A stretch of 64,000 bases of DNA, from contig NZ_BAHE01000010.1 of assembly GCF_000298235.1 (NCBI RefSeq), forward strand, positions 248,001 to 312,000, in the 5' to 3' direction. The stretch is from Gordonia namibiensis NBRC 108229. Lineage in GTDB: Bacteria > Actinomycetota > Actinomycetes > Mycobacteriales > Mycobacteriaceae. Both the position numbers and the translations under genes were made by a program. Below the pieces are notes generated by a model. The model was not told where the DNA came from. It did no database searches and saw only the letters and a list, made by a program, of their open reading frames with translations. Below are positions 35,429-47,008 of this stretch, piece by piece. Numbering within the stretch: the stretch's first letter is position 1; each line of letters starts with the position of its first letter.

Positions 35429-36690
35429 GCGGGACCTCGCCGAACTCGGCCGAGAATCCGTGGCCGGTACGCACGGTCAACACCAAGATCGCCGACTGGA
35501 TTCACCGGTTGGGTCAGATCTGGGTGGAGGGTCAGGTCACCCAGATCAACCGGCGCCCCGGTACCCGCACGGCGTTCCTCACCCTGCGGGACCCGGCCGC
35601 CGACATCTCCATCTCGGTGACGTGTAGCCCGGATCTGTTGGCGCGCACCGAGGTTCCGCTCACCGACGGCAGTCAGGTCGTCGTTCTGGGCCGGCCGAGC
35701 TACTTCACCGGCCGGGGCACGGTGTCGCTGCGGGTCAGCGACATCCGGCCCGTCGGCGTCGGCGAACTGCTGCTGCGGATCGAACGCCTCCGGCAGTTGC
35801 TCGCCGCCGAGGGACTGTTCGACCCCCGGCTGAAACGTCCGCTGCCGTTCCTGCCGCGCTCGATCGGGCTGATCAGCGGGCGAGCCAGCGCCGCACAGCG
35901 CGACGTCGTCAGCGTCGCCACCGATCGGTGGTCGGCGGTCCGCTTCGACGTCCGAGAGGCCCCCGTCCAGGGCCCCACGGCGGTGGCACGCATCCTCACC
36001 CACCTCGCCGACCTCGACGCGCATCCCGACATCGAGGTGATCATCATCGCCCGCGGCGGAGGCAGCGTCGAGGATCTGCTGCCGTTCTCCGACGAGGCGT
36101 TGTTGCGCGCGGTGTCCCGTTGTCGCACACCAGTGGTCAGCGCCATCGGTCACGAGCCCGACAACCCGCTGCTCGACCTCGTCGCCGATCTGCGCGCGGC
36201 GACCCCGACCGACGCCGCCAAACGGGTGGTGCCCGACGTCGAGGCCGAACTCGCCGGGATCGACGACCTCCGCCGGCGCAGCGCACAGGCATTGCGCAAC
36301 TGGGTCCGTCGCGAGACCGGGGTCATCGAAGGACTGCGACGACGCCCGGTCCTCGCCCGGCCCGGGGTGATCGTCGACCAGGAGTCCGCGAACGTGGCCG
36401 AGCTGGTGCGTGCGCTGCGGCGCGACGTCCGGCGCCACGTCGACACCGAGGACCGCCGTCACGAGCATCTCGCGGCCCGGCTGTCGACGCTGGGCCCGGC
36501 CCAAACCCTTGCGCGCGGTTACGCCGTGGTGCAACGCACCGACACCGACGTGACCCACGTCGTGAACACACTCGACGACCTGCCCGTGGGGGCCGAACTA
36601 CGTATCCGGGTCGCCGACGGCGCGGCGCGCGCCACCGTCACCGCGACCGAGGCACCCACCACTTCCCCTGAGGACGAAGGAGATTCGTGA
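35425..36690 (+). CDS. xseA: Exodeoxyribonuclease VII large subunit
   Basis: Catalytic subunit of exonuclease VII, which degrades single-stranded DNA in both directions. The 421 residues have an N-terminal OB-fold ([20 protein letters not shown]) and the nuclease core with [39 protein letters not shown] and [27 protein letters not shown] in pieces. GTG 35425 and GTGA overlaps with both neighbours give a coupled unit with xseB. Confidence 0.96.
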   Translation: MSGTSPNSAENPWPVRTVNTKIADWIHRLGQIWVEGQVTQINRRPGTRTAFLTLRDPAADISISVTCSPDLLARTEVPLTDGSQVVVLGRPSYFTGRGTVSLRVSDIRPVGVGELLLRIERLRQLLAAEGLFDPRLKRPLPFLPRSIGLISGRASAAQRDVVSVATDRWSAVRFDVREAPVQGPTAVARILTHLADLDAHPDIEVIIIARGGGSVEDLLPFSDEALLRAVSRCRTPVVSAIGHEPDNPLLDLVADLRAATPTDAAKRVVPDVEAELAGIDDLRRRSAQALRNWVRRETGVIEGLRRRPVLARPGVIVDQESANVAELVRALRRDVRRHVDTEDRRHEHLAARLSTLGPAQTLARGYAVVQRTDTDVTHVVNTLDDLPVGAELRIRVADGAARATVTATEAPTTSPEDEGDS

Positions 36691-36941
36691 GCACCGACAG
36701 TGACGACACCGGCGAGGAGTACACGCCGGTTGCCGAACTCGGCTACGAGGAGGCGCGCGACGAGCTCGCCGACATCGTCAGCACGCTCGAGCACGGCGGC
36801 CTCGATCTCGACACCTCGCTGGCCCTGTGGGAGCGAGGCGAGGCACTCGCGACGCGCTGCGAGGAACACCTCCGCGGAGCGCGCGAACGCATCGAGACCG
36901 TGATCGCGCAGAAGAACTCGGCCGACGAGGACGACGACTAG
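36687..36941 (+). CDS. xseB: Exodeoxyribonuclease VII small subunit
   Basis: An 84-residue helical partner of XseA that regulates and assembles exonuclease VII. The body [20 protein letters not shown] and [20 protein letters not shown] is the family signature. The N- and C-terminal tails are acidic. The start GTG 36687 overlaps the xseA stop. Confidence 0.95.
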   Translation: MSTDSDDTGEEYTPVAELGYEEARDELADIVSTLEHGGLDLDTSLALWERGEALATRCEEHLRGARERIETVIAQKNSADEDDD

Positions 36942-36967
36942 CGCTTCCCGAGGGCCCTTTCCAGCGC

Positions 36968-37543
36968 TCAGGCGTCGAGCGGCTGCTGCTTCGCCACCGA
37001 CGCCGCGATCGTCTCGATGTCGGCGTCGGGTCCGCGCGACAGCACACCCACACGCACGTTGCCGAAGTCGGTGATCCAGAACTTCTTGCCCTCGGCGGTC
37101 TCGTAGGTCACCCACTGCCGGCCGCCCGCCTCGCGGGTACCGGTCGCGCCGATGTCGCCGTACTTCGTGTCGCCGCCACCGAGGTACGGGACCAGCAGGT
37201 CCTCCGACGCGTCGGTCTGACTCAGCTGCACGTAGGCGCCACTCGCGCTGAGCCAGCCGACGGTGCTGACCCGATGCCCCTCGATCGCGTCCGACGAGCC
37301 GGAGTTCGGCTTCCATCCCTCCGGGGTCGGCGGGCGGCGGATCGGGAACGGCATCTGTCGGGCGTCGGCGTCCAATGCGGTGACCACGTCGAACGCGGGC
37401 ACCTTGTTGTCCGCCGGGTCCTGGTTCAGTCCGACCGAGCAATTCCCCGACGCGATCGCCACCAACGCGATCAGCGCGAGCAGCGGCACCAACGACCAGA
37501 ACATGTCCTTGCCGTTGATGAGAATGCGCGGTTTGTCTGCCAT
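36968..37543 (-). CDS. DUF4245 family membrane-anchored protein
   Basis: A 191-residue protein with one N-terminal membrane helix (MFWSLVPLLALIALVAIASG) and an exported domain (VPAFDVVTALDADARQMPFP, GRQWVTYETAEGKKFWITDF). It matches the actinobacterial DUF4245 family found next to glpX (Rv1100 in M. tuberculosis, from memory). Function unknown. The start ATG 37543 fits the beginning MADKPRILINGKDMFWSL. It is divergent from glpX across 144 bases. Confidence 0.85.
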   Translation of the reverse strand: MADKPRILINGKDMFWSLVPLLALIALVAIASGNCSVGLNQDPADNKVPAFDVVTALDADARQMPFPIRRPPTPEGWKPNSGSSDAIEGHRVSTVGWLSASGAYVQLSQTDASEDLLVPYLGGGDTKYGDIGATGTREAGGRQWVTYETAEGKKFWITDFGNVRVGVLSRGPDADIETIAASVAKQQPLDA

Positions 37544-37687
37544 GAGGGCGAGTATCCCACCACCAGGGTCAGTCACCGAACGGCCGGTGTGACATGCAAG
37601 GATGGTCCCTGAGATCACCGCCACACCCACGGATCCCACGGGCTGCGACCCACCGGGTTCCGGGCCACACCTGAGGAGCCGAAGACG

Positions 37688-38683
37688 ATGACAGCCAGCA
37701 GCCACCAAGCACCCGATCGCAACCTCGCGATGGAACTGGTCCGCGTGACCGAGTCGGCTGCACTCGCTGCCGGACGCTGGGTTGGTCGCGGCGACAAGAA
37801 CGGCGGCGACGGCGCGGCGGTCGACGCGATGCGTCAGCTCCTCTCCACGGTGTCGATGCGCGGCGTCGTCGTCATCGGCGAGGGCGAGAAGGACGAGGCC
37901 CCGATGCTGTACAACGGCGAAGAGGTCGGCAACGGCGAGGGACCCGACTGCGACGTCGCGGTCGATCCCATCGACGGCACCACCCTGATGGCCGAGGGCC
38001 GCCCCAACTCGATCTCGGTGATCGCGGTCAGCGAGCGCGGCACCATGTACGACCCGTCGGCCGTGTTCTACATGGACAAGATCGCCGTCGGCCCCGACGC
38101 CAAGGGCGCGATCAACATCAACGAGTCGGTCGAGTGGAACATCAACTCGGTCGCCAAGGCCAAGGGCATCGACGTCGCCGACCTGACCGTCATCGTCCTC
38201 GACCGTCCCCGTCACGCCGAGCTCATCGGTGAGATCCGACAGGCCGGCGCCAAGATCCGCCTCATCTCCGACGGCGACGTCGCCGGCGCCGTGGCGGCCG
38301 CCGACGACTACTCGACCGTCGACATGCTGATGGGTGTCGGTGGCACCCCCGAGGGCATCATCACCGCCGTCGCGATGAAGTGCATGGGCGGCGAGATCCA
38401 GGGCAAGCTGTGGCCCCGCAACGAGGAGGAGCGTCAGAAGGCGCTCGACGCCGGCCACGACCTCGATCGGGTACTGACCAACGACATCCTGGTCAGCGGC
38501 GAGAACGCCTTCTTCTGCGCGACCGGCGTCACCAACGGCGACATGCTGCGCGGCGTCACCTACCGCCCCAACGGCGCGACGACCCGTTCGCTGGTGATGC
38601 GCTCGAAGTCCGGCACCGTCCGCCGCATCGAGGCCGTCCACAAGCCGGCCAAGCTCCGCGAGTACGCCAACATCGACCTCTGA
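37688..38683 (+). CDS. glpX: Class II fructose-1,6-bisphosphatase
   Basis: Gluconeogenic phosphatase, 331 residues, lithium-sensitive class II type that mycobacteria and relatives depend on. Signatures: [56 protein letters not shown] and [20 protein letters not shown]. The ribosome-binding stretch is GAGGAG before ATG 37688. The next genes are fumarases, as in the M. tuberculosis Rv1099c-Rv1098c order. Confidence 0.96.
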   Translation: MTASSHQAPDRNLAMELVRVTESAALAAGRWVGRGDKNGGDGAAVDAMRQLLSTVSMRGVVVIGEGEKDEAPMLYNGEEVGNGEGPDCDVAVDPIDGTTLMAEGRPNSISVIAVSERGTMYDPSAVFYMDKIAVGPDAKGAININESVEWNINSVAKAKGIDVADLTVIVLDRPRHAELIGEIRQAGAKIRLISDGDVAGAVAAADDYSTVDMLMGVGGTPEGIITAVAMKCMGGEIQGKLWPRNEEERQKALDAGHDLDRVLTNDILVSGENAFFCATGVTNGDMLRGVTYRPNGATTRSLVMRSKSGTVRRIEAVHKPAKLREYANIDL

Positions 38684-38791
38684 TCCACCCGAGCAGCGCG
38701 GCCCCACGCCGGGACCGTGACCGTGATGCACCTCACGAGTCCGGTCACCTCTGGCGTGGGGCCGTTCTACTGGGGCGATACGATCCGGTGC

Positions 38792-40489
38792 GTGAGTAAA
38801 CCTGCCTCAGCCCCCGAGTTTCTCTACTCTGATCTGCTCCCCATCGGCGCCGACGAGACCCCGTACCGACTGATCACCACCGAGGGCGTCTCGACGTTCG
38901 AAGCCGGCGGACAGACCTTCCTCAAGGTGGAGCCGGAGGCGATCCGCAAGCTCACCGCGGAGGCGATGCACGACATCAGCCACTACCTGCGCCCCGCCCA
39001 CCTCGCGCAGCTCCGCAAGATCATCGACGACCCCGAGGCGTCGGGCAACGACCGCTTCGTGGCACTCGACCTGCTCAAGAACGTCAACATCTCCGCCGGC
39101 GGCGTGCTGCCGATGTGCCAGGACACCGGCACCGCGATCGTGATGGGCAAGAAGAGCGAGGGCGTGCTGACCGGCACCGACGACGCCGAGGCGATCTCGA
39201 AGGGTGTCTACGACGCCTACACCCAGCTCAACCTGCGCTACTCGCAACTGGCGCCGCTGACGACGTACGAGGAGAAGAACACCGGCTCCAACCTGCCTGC
39301 CCAGGTGGAGATCTACGCCACCGAGCAGGGACCCAAGGGGCCGGAGTACAAGTTCCTGTTCATGGCCAAGGGCGGCGGTTCGGCCAACAAGTCCTTCCTG
39401 TTCCAGGAGACCAAGGCCATCCTGAACCCGAAGTCGATCCTCAAGTTCCTCGACGAGAAGATCCGCTCGCTGGGTACCGCGGCGTGCCCGCCGTACCACC
39501 TCGCCGTCGTGATCGGTGGCACCTCGGCCGAATTCACCCTGAAGACCGCCAAGTACGCCTCGGCGCACTACCTCGACAACCTCCCGACGCAGGGTTCGAT
39601 GTCGGCCCACGGTTTCCGCGACCTCGAACTCGAGGACGAGGTCTTCAAGCTGACCCAGTCCTTCGGCATCGGCGCCCAGTTCGGCGGCAAGTACTTCTGC
39701 CACGACGTCCGCGTCGTCCGTCTGCCGCGTCACGGCGCGTCGTGCCCGGTGGCCATCGCGGTGTCGTGCTCGGCCGACCGCCAGGCCCTCGGCAAGATCA
39801 CCGCCGACGGCGTGTTCCTCGAGCAGCTCGAGACCGACCCGGCCAAGTACATGCCGGCTGCCGGCGTGGCCGAGGACATCTCGGGCGGCGAGGTGGTCGA
39901 GGTCGATCTCAACCGCCCGATGTCGGAGATCCTGGCACAGCTGTCGCAGTACCCGGTGAAGACGCGCCTGTCGCTGACCGGCCCGCTGGTGGTGGCCCGC
40001 GACATCGCGCACGCCAAGATCAAGGAACGCCTCGACGCCGGCGAGCCGATGCCCGATTACCTGCGCGATCACCCGGTCTATTACGCCGGCCCGGCCAAGA
40101 CCCCCGAGGGCATGGCGTCCGGATCGTTCGGTCCGACGACCGCCGGCCGCATGGACTCCTACGTCGAGCAGTTCCAGGCCGCGGGCGGCTCGATGGTCAT
40201 GCTCGCGAAGGGCAACCGGTCCAAGCAGGTCACCGAGGCGTGCAACTCGCACGGCGGCTTCTACCTGGGCTCGATCGGCGGCCCGGCAGCCCGCCTCGCG
40301 CTCGACTGCATCAAGAGCCAGGAGATTATCGAGTACCCCGAACTGGGTATGGAAGCGGTGTGGAAGATCGAGGTCGAGAATTTCCCGGCCTTCATCGTTG
40401 TTGACGACAAGGGCAACGACTTTTTCACCGACCCGAGCGGGACCGTCAACGTCCCGCTGAGCGGCATAAGGATTCGATCGAAGGAGTAG
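38792..40489 (+). CDS. fumA: Class I fumarate hydratase (iron-sulfur)
   Basis: A 565-residue fused-subunit class I fumarase carrying a [4Fe-4S] cluster. Motifs: [20 protein letters not shown] (cluster Cys), [11 protein letters not shown], and the C-terminal beta half with [20 protein letters not shown] and [23 protein letters not shown] 38792 ([17 protein letters not shown]) is the likely start; the frame is open to 38717. It lies seven bases upstream of the class II fumarase fumC, so the cell encodes an oxygen-sensitive and an oxygen-stable isozyme from one transcript. Confidence 0.93.
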   Translation: MSKPASAPEFLYSDLLPIGADETPYRLITTEGVSTFEAGGQTFLKVEPEAIRKLTAEAMHDISHYLRPAHLAQLRKIIDDPEASGNDRFVALDLLKNVNISAGGVLPMCQDTGTAIVMGKKSEGVLTGTDDAEAISKGVYDAYTQLNLRYSQLAPLTTYEEKNTGSNLPAQVEIYATEQGPKGPEYKFLFMAKGGGSANKSFLFQETKAILNPKSILKFLDEKIRSLGTAACPPYHLAVVIGGTSAEFTLKTAKYASAHYLDNLPTQGSMSAHGFRDLELEDEVFKLTQSFGIGAQFGGKYFCHDVRVVRLPRHGASCPVAIAVSCSADRQALGKITADGVFLEQLETDPAKYMPAAGVAEDISGGEVVEVDLNRPMSEILAQLSQYPVKTRLSLTGPLVVARDIAHAKIKERLDAGEPMPDYLRDHPVYYAGPAKTPEGMASGSFGPTTAGRMDSYVEQFQAAGGSMVMLAKGNRSKQVTEACNSHGGFYLGSIGGPAARLALDCIKSQEIIEYPELGMEAVWKIEVENFPAFIVVDDKGNDFFTDPSGTVNVPLSGIRIRSKE

Positions 40490-40496
40490 AACACCT

Positions 40497-41909
40497 ATGA
40501 CCCAGGCACAGGGCAAGCAGGAATACCGCACCGAGCACGACACGATGGGCGAGGTGCAGGTCCCCATCGATGCTCTGTGGCGCGCCCAGACCCAGCGAGC
40601 GGTGGAGAACTTCCCCATCAGCCACCGCCCGCTGGAACGGACGCAGATCCGCGCGATGGGCCTGTTGAAGGCGGCCTGTGCCACGGTCAACAAGGATCTG
40701 GGGCTCCTCGACGCCGAGCGGGCCGACGCGATCATCGCGGCGGCCACCGAGATCGCCGACGGCAAGCACGACGACCAGTTCCCGATCGACGTCTTCCAGA
40801 CCGGATCGGGCACCAGCTCGAACATGAACACCAACGAGGTCATCGCCTCGATCGCGAAGGCCAACGGTGTCGACGTGCATCCCAACGATCACGTCAACAT
40901 GTCGCAGTCGTCGAACGACACCTTCCCCACCGCCACTCACGTCGCGGCGACGGAGGCGGTCGTCACCGATCTGGTCCCGGCCCTCGACCATCTCCGGGAA
41001 GCTTTGGCGGACAAGGCGTCCGAGTGGCGTGAGGTCGTCAAGAGCGGCCGTACGCACCTGATGGACGCGGTGCCGGTGACTCTCGGCCAGGAATTCGCGG
41101 GGTATGCACGGCAGGTCGAGGCGGGCATCGAGCGGGTCACCGCCACCCTCCCGCGGGTCGGCGAGCTGCCCATCGGCGGCACCGCGGTGGGCACCGGACT
41201 CAATGCCCCGGACGGGTTCGGCACCAAGGTGGTCGCCGAACTGGTGCGCCGCACCGGCGTCGAGGAACTCTCCCTCGCCAAGGACAACTTCGAGGCGCAG
41301 GCCGCACGCGACGGCCTCGTCGAACTGTCCGGGCAGCTGAAGACGATCGCGGTGTCGCTCACCAAGATCGCCAACGACGTCCGGTGGATGGGCTCGGGCC
41401 CGCTGACCGGTCTGGGCGAGATCCTGCTCCCCGACCTCCAGCCGGGCAGCTCGATCATGCCGGGCAAGGTCAATCCCGTTCTGCCCGAGGCGGTCACGCA
41501 GGTCGCCGCGCAGGTGGTCGGCAACGACGCGGCGGTCACCTGGGGCGGCGGCAACGGCGCTTTCGAGCTCAACGTCTACATCCCGATGATGGCCCGAAAC
41601 GTCCTCGAGTCACTCAAGTTGCTGGCCAACGTGTCCCGGCTGTTCGCCGACCGCTGCATCTCCGGTCTGCAGGCCAACGTCGACCGCCTGCGGACCCTCG
41701 CCGAGAGTTCCCCGTCGATCGTCACGCCGCTCAACAGCGCGATCGGTTACGAGGAGGCCGCCGCGGTCGCCAAGCAGGCCCTCAAGGAGGGCAAGACGAT
41801 CCGGCAGACCGTGATCGATCGCGGCCTCGTGGGCGACAAGCTCAGCGAAGAGGAACTCGACGCGCGTCTCGATGTGCTCAAGATGGCCAACCTCGACCGC
41901 GAACGCTGA
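40497..41909 (+). CDS. fumC: Class II fumarate hydratase
   Basis: Iron-free, oxygen-stable fumarase of the TCA cycle, 470 residues. Signatures of the fumarase/aspartase family: [56 protein letters not shown] and the mobile loop [20 protein letters not shown] 40497 is preceded by AAGGAG at 40481-40486. Directly follows fumA. Confidence 0.97.
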   Translation: MTQAQGKQEYRTEHDTMGEVQVPIDALWRAQTQRAVENFPISHRPLERTQIRAMGLLKAACATVNKDLGLLDAERADAIIAAATEIADGKHDDQFPIDVFQTGSGTSSNMNTNEVIASIAKANGVDVHPNDHVNMSQSSNDTFPTATHVAATEAVVTDLVPALDHLREALADKASEWREVVKSGRTHLMDAVPVTLGQEFAGYARQVEAGIERVTATLPRVGELPIGGTAVGTGLNAPDGFGTKVVAELVRRTGVEELSLAKDNFEAQAARDGLVELSGQLKTIAVSLTKIANDVRWMGSGPLTGLGEILLPDLQPGSSIMPGKVNPVLPEAVTQVAAQVVGNDAAVTWGGGNGAFELNVYIPMMARNVLESLKLLANVSRLFADRCISGLQANVDRLRTLAESSPSIVTPLNSAIGYEEAAAVAKQALKEGKTIRQTVIDRGLVGDKLSEEELDARLDVLKMANLDRER

Positions 41910-41922
41910 GTACCGTCTGGTC

Positions 41923-42618
41923 ATGACCTCACTGGAGCCCTTCCCCACGGACTGGCAGACAGCGCTCGTCCTCGTCGCCCATCCTGACGACCCGGAGTAC
42001 GGCATGGCCGCCGCGGTCGCGCGGTGGACCGGCGAGGGCAGGCGTGTCGTCTACGCGCTCGCCTCCAGCGGCGAACGCGGGATCGAGGGCATGACCCCGG
42101 CGGAGTGCGGCCCTCTCCGGGAGGCCGAACAGCGTGCGTCGGCGAAGATCGTCGGTGTCGACGAGGTGGAGTTCTGGGGCTTCCCCGACAGCGACATCCA
42201 CAACACCCCCGAACTGCGTGCGAAGATCGCCGAAACCGTCGAACGCATTGCGCCACAAGTCATCTTGTCGCTCTACGGCGGCCCCGAGTGGGCGCCGGGG
42301 CAACCGAACCAACGGGACCACATGGAGTTCGCCGCCGCGGTACTCGAGGCCTATGACACCTTGTCCGAGTCGGGTTCCGACGAGATACCGGCGTGGCTGT
42401 TCGAGAACGGGCCGGCGGCCACCCACGCGGTCGACGTCGATGTGCAGTTCGAGGTGGCCGTGCGGTCCCTCGCCGCGCACGACCGATACCTGTCGGTCCT
42501 CGACCCGGACACCCCCGTCCTCGATCAGGCCCGCGCCCAGATCGACCGGGCGACCGCGCCACGAGACGGCTCCGACGGCGTGCGGATCGCCGGCTTCGAG
42601 CTCAAACGGACCCGCTGA
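41923..42618 (+). CDS. PIG-L family N-deacetylase
   Basis: A 231-residue zinc deacetylase of the PIG-L/LmbE family, related to MshB and mycothiol-conjugate amidases. The metal-binding motif is LVLVAHPDDPEYGMAAAVAR; WGFPDSDIHN and a later NQRDHMEFAAAVLEAYD segment follow. The start ATG 41923 is 13 bases after the fumC stop. Many members deacetylate GlcNAc-linked or mycothiol-derived compounds; the substrate here is not evident. Confidence 0.9.
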   Translation: MTSLEPFPTDWQTALVLVAHPDDPEYGMAAAVARWTGEGRRVVYALASSGERGIEGMTPAECGPLREAEQRASAKIVGVDEVEFWGFPDSDIHNTPELRAKIAETVERIAPQVILSLYGGPEWAPGQPNQRDHMEFAAAVLEAYDTLSESGSDEIPAWLFENGPAATHAVDVDVQFEVAVRSLAAHDRYLSVLDPDTPVLDQARAQIDRATAPRDGSDGVRIAGFELKRTR

Positions 42619-42662
42619 CCGGCCCGGACACCGGCAGGTCCCGACGTTGGCCCCGTCGATTT

Positions 42663-42676
42663 GTGACCTTCGGCCC
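42663..42676 (+). promoter_or_regulatory. Candidate DosR box 1
   Basis: GTGACCTTCGGCCC resembles the core of DosR/DevR binding sites (G-G-G-A-C-N-T-T-N-G-K-C-C-C). It lies 95 bases before the ATC start of the small membrane-protein frame and near the DosR/DosS genes. Match made by eye against a remembered consensus. Confidence 0.5.
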
Positions 42677-42770
42677 CTCCCGGACATGCTCGCGACACGG
42701 GAAGGTGTGGGGGTCAGTCTCTCGAACCACCCGGGAGAGTCCCTCCGAGATAGTCGGGAGGTGACCGGTC

Positions 42771-42950
42771 ATCACGCTCACCGGTGTACTCGTCGTATTC
42801 CTCGCAGCCTTCGCGGTCTGCGCCCTCGTCGGGCTGTCCATCTGGCTCATCGTGCTCTTCGGCCTCCTGTCGGGAGTGCAGGCCGTGGCATGGGTGACCG
42901 AGCAGACCTCGGCCTGGCGACTGCCGGCCGAACCCGACACCGGTCGGTGA
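42771..42950 (+). CDS. Small membrane protein with probable ATC start
   Basis: A 59-codon frame preceded by GGGAGG (42756-42761) nine bases upstream, but with ATC where a start codon is expected; in-frame TGA lies nine bases before it, and no ATG/GTG/TTG is available until mid-gene. The product is strongly hydrophobic (GVLVVFLAAFAVCALVGLSI, WLIVLFGLLSGVQAVAW) with a short polar tail. Third codon positions are highly GC-biased, supporting coding. It lies between a candidate DosR box and the convergent sensor kinase. Function unknown; the unusual start needs direct testing. Confidence 0.5.
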   Translation: MTLTGVLVVFLAAFAVCALVGLSIWLIVLFGLLSGVQAVAWVTEQTSAWRLPAEPDTGR

Positions 42951-42978
42951 AGCCGTCCCACCTGGCCCCGACGTCGCG

Positions 42979-44880
<1,902 letters not shown>

Positions 44881-44953
44881 TCAGGGTATGACCGGTTGAA
44901 AGCCGACCTACAATTCGTGGCATCGTTACTGTGCCGGGAGGGAGGACTGGCCG

Positions 44954-45601
44954 ATGTTCTCGGTTTTCCTCGTCGACGACCACGAGATCGTCCGACGAGG
45001 TCTCGTCGAACTCCTGGATCACGACGACGACGTCCGGATCGTCGGCGAGGCCGCGACCTGTGCGCAGGCCCTCGCCCGCATCCCCACGGTGAAGCCCGAC
45101 GTGGCGGTGCTCGACGTCCGCCTACCCGACGGGAACGGGATCGAATTGTGTCGCGAGCTGCTCAGCCGCGTCGACGGACTGCGCTGCCTGATCCTGACCT
45201 CGATGACCGACGACGAGGCCATGATGGACGCCATCCTCGCCGGCGCCAGCGGGTACGTCATCAAGGACATCACCGGCATGGAACTCGCCCGGGCCATCAC
45301 CGATGTCGGCGCCGGACGTTCGTTGCTCGACAACCGGGCGGCCGCGGCCTTGATGGACCGCTTACGCACCCAGCGTGAAAAGGAGCAGAAGCCCGGCGAC
45401 GGGTTGAGCGAGCAGGAGAGCACGCTGCTGGCGCTCCTCGGCGAGGGCCTCACCAATCGTCAGATCGCCGCCCGGATGCACCTCGCCGAGAAGACCGTGA
45501 AGAACTACGTGTCCCGACTGCTCGGGAAGCTCGGCATGGAACGCCGTACGCAGGCCGCGGTCTACGCCGCGAAGGCAGCGCAACGGGGTCACGCGCACTG
45601 A
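44954..45601 (+). CDS. DosR/DevR-like response regulator
   Basis: A 215-residue NarL/LuxR-type regulator that closely resembles M. tuberculosis DosR over its length: [20 protein letters not shown], phospho-acceptor Asp54 in [17 protein letters not shown], and [20 protein letters not shown] and [18 protein letters not shown]. The C-terminal HTH is [20 protein letters not shown], then [23 protein letters not shown] 44954 has a GGAGGAC ribosome-binding stretch. It probably controls hypoxia or redox genes, including nearby genes with candidate boxes. Confidence 0.92.
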   Translation: MFSVFLVDDHEIVRRGLVELLDHDDDVRIVGEAATCAQALARIPTVKPDVAVLDVRLPDGNGIELCRELLSRVDGLRCLILTSMTDDEAMMDAILAGASGYVIKDITGMELARAITDVGAGRSLLDNRAAAALMDRLRTQREKEQKPGDGLSEQESTLLALLGEGLTNRQIAARMHLAEKTVKNYVSRLLGKLGMERRTQAAVYAAKAAQRGHAH

Positions 45602-45676
45602 GTCGGGGCGCGCGAGCGATCTGCGCACCATACCCTGCGGTCTTGAGGCCAAAACGTGTCGAAGGTCCTCATCCTC

Positions 45677-45690
45677 AGGACTTTACCCGG
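45677..45690 (+). promoter_or_regulatory. Candidate DosR box 2
   Basis: AGGACTTTACCCGG shares the GGACTTTA half of the DosR consensus and lies 92 bases before the universal stress protein GTG. It is partly inside an inverted repeat (AAGGTCCT / AGGACTT). The weakest of the three proposed boxes. Confidence 0.35.
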
Positions 45691-45782
45691 TGACTCGACC
45701 CTCACCGGGGGCATGTACTGGGTACACCAACCGATGCCGGGCACCCCGGCACGCGGTGTGTGAACCCCAGGGGGACTGCCGT

Positions 45783-46658
45783 GTGACCGTATCCGGATTC
45801 CTCGACGGACCCGTAGTCGTCGGCGTCGACGGGTCTGCCACTGCCCGCGCCGCCGCCCGCTGGGCCGCGCGCGACGCCGCTCTCCACCGGTCGGAGCTCG
45901 AGCTGATCGCCTCGGCGAATCTCGCGGCGGACGATCCACGCGTCCTCGAACCCCTGCGCGCCCGATGCGAACGCGCCCTGGCCGAGGCCCGCCGCGTCGC
46001 CGAGGACTCCGGCGACTCGCCCGAACCGCTGAAGATCACGACCCAGGTCGTCGACTCACCGCCGGTCACCACCCTGGTCGAGGCATCCGGTCGAGCCCGC
46101 CTCCTCGTCGTCGGCAACCGGGGGCACATGGCTGGTCATCGCGTCGCTCTCGGCACGGTCACCACCGCACTCGCCGAGCACTGCAGATGTCCGCTGACGG
46201 TCGTCCGCGACTCCACGTCCCATTGGTCCCAGGCGGGGGTCGTGGTCGGCACCGACGGCTCCCCGGGCGGACGAGCCGCCGTCGACGCCGCGTTCGCCGC
46301 AGCCGACCTACGCGGCGTCCCGGTCACGGTCGTCCACGCCTGGTGCGACACCGATGTCGCCGACATGTCCGTGCCGTGCACGATGTCGGAGTGGCCGAGC
46401 CATCGCAGCCGCGCCGACGCCTGGCTCGACGCCGAACTCGCCGAGGTGCGCCACCGGTACCCGCGCGTCACGGTCCGCCACGCCGTGACCAGAGACCGAC
46501 CCGCCCGCGCCTTGCTCGACCACGCCCAGGCCGCACAGCTGCTCGTCGTGGGCGCGCGTGGTCGCGGCGGTTTCGCGGACATGCGACTGGGCTCGACGAG
46601 CCTTTCGGTCCTGCGGTCGGCCCGTGGCCCGGTGATGGTCGTAACCCGCGAGCGCTGA
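45783..46658 (+). CDS. Tandem-domain universal stress protein
   Basis: A 291-residue protein with two Usp domains (about 10-145 and 155-290), each with the ATP-binding pattern: LLVVGNRGHMAGHRVALGTV in the first and LLVVGARGRGGFADMRLGST in the second. In mycobacteria many such tandem Usp genes belong to the DosR regulon. GTG 45783 (VTVSGFLDGPVVVGVDGS) was chosen from domain alignment; no canonical Shine-Dalgarno is present. Neighbours are the DosR-like regulator and a zinc-ribbon protein. Confidence 0.9.
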   Translation: MTVSGFLDGPVVVGVDGSATARAAARWAARDAALHRSELELIASANLAADDPRVLEPLRARCERALAEARRVAEDSGDSPEPLKITTQVVDSPPVTTLVEASGRARLLVVGNRGHMAGHRVALGTVTTALAEHCRCPLTVVRDSTSHWSQAGVVVGTDGSPGGRAAVDAAFAAADLRGVPVTVVHAWCDTDVADMSVPCTMSEWPSHRSRADAWLDAELAEVRHRYPRVTVRHAVTRDRPARALLDHAQAAQLLVVGARGRGGFADMRLGSTSLSVLRSARGPVMVVTRER

Positions 46659-46682
46659 CCTGCGCCCGATCTGCCGAACCAT

Positions 46683-46696
46683 GTGCCATTCGGCCC
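46683..46696 (+). promoter_or_regulatory. Candidate DosR box 3
   Basis: GTGCCATTCGGCCC closely resembles box 1 (shared GTG-N-C-N-TTCGGCCC) and lies 106 bases before the zinc-ribbon gene start, the same geometry as box 1. Confidence 0.45.
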
Positions 46697-46801
46697 TATG
46701 AGACCTACATCACACCCGGCGAAACTGAGGTGGTCGCTCGTCCGAGTCCGTCGACGAACCGACAGGACCGACTCGACACAGCCAGCACCAGAGGTCCACC
46801 C

Positions 46802-47008
46802 ATGACAGTCATATCCCCGTTGTTCGCCGAAACCGAGGGTTCGGCCGACCGGTACTGCGACAGCTGCGGACGCAGCTTCATCCCACGACGACCACTGGCC
46901 GACCCCGAACGGGATCGCTGGGCCAGGGTCAACGGCTGGCACGTCGGGGTGGAGGAGACCTTCTGCCCCGCCTGCCGGCACGCACGGTCCGAGATCAGCG
47001 ACCCGTGA
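46802..47008 (+). CDS. Small zinc-ribbon protein
   Basis: A 68-residue protein with two CxxC pairs (RYCDSCGRSFIPR and TFCPACRHARSE) around a basic WARVNGWHV segment, consistent with a structural zinc ribbon. ATG 46802, AGAGGT upstream. Its 3' end overlaps the convergent L,D-transpeptidase gene by 14 bases. Context suggests a stress- or DosR-linked small protein; function unknown. Confidence 0.75.
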   Translation: MTVISPLFAETEGSADRYCDSCGRSFIPRRPLADPERDRWARVNGWHVGVEETFCPACRHARSEISDP

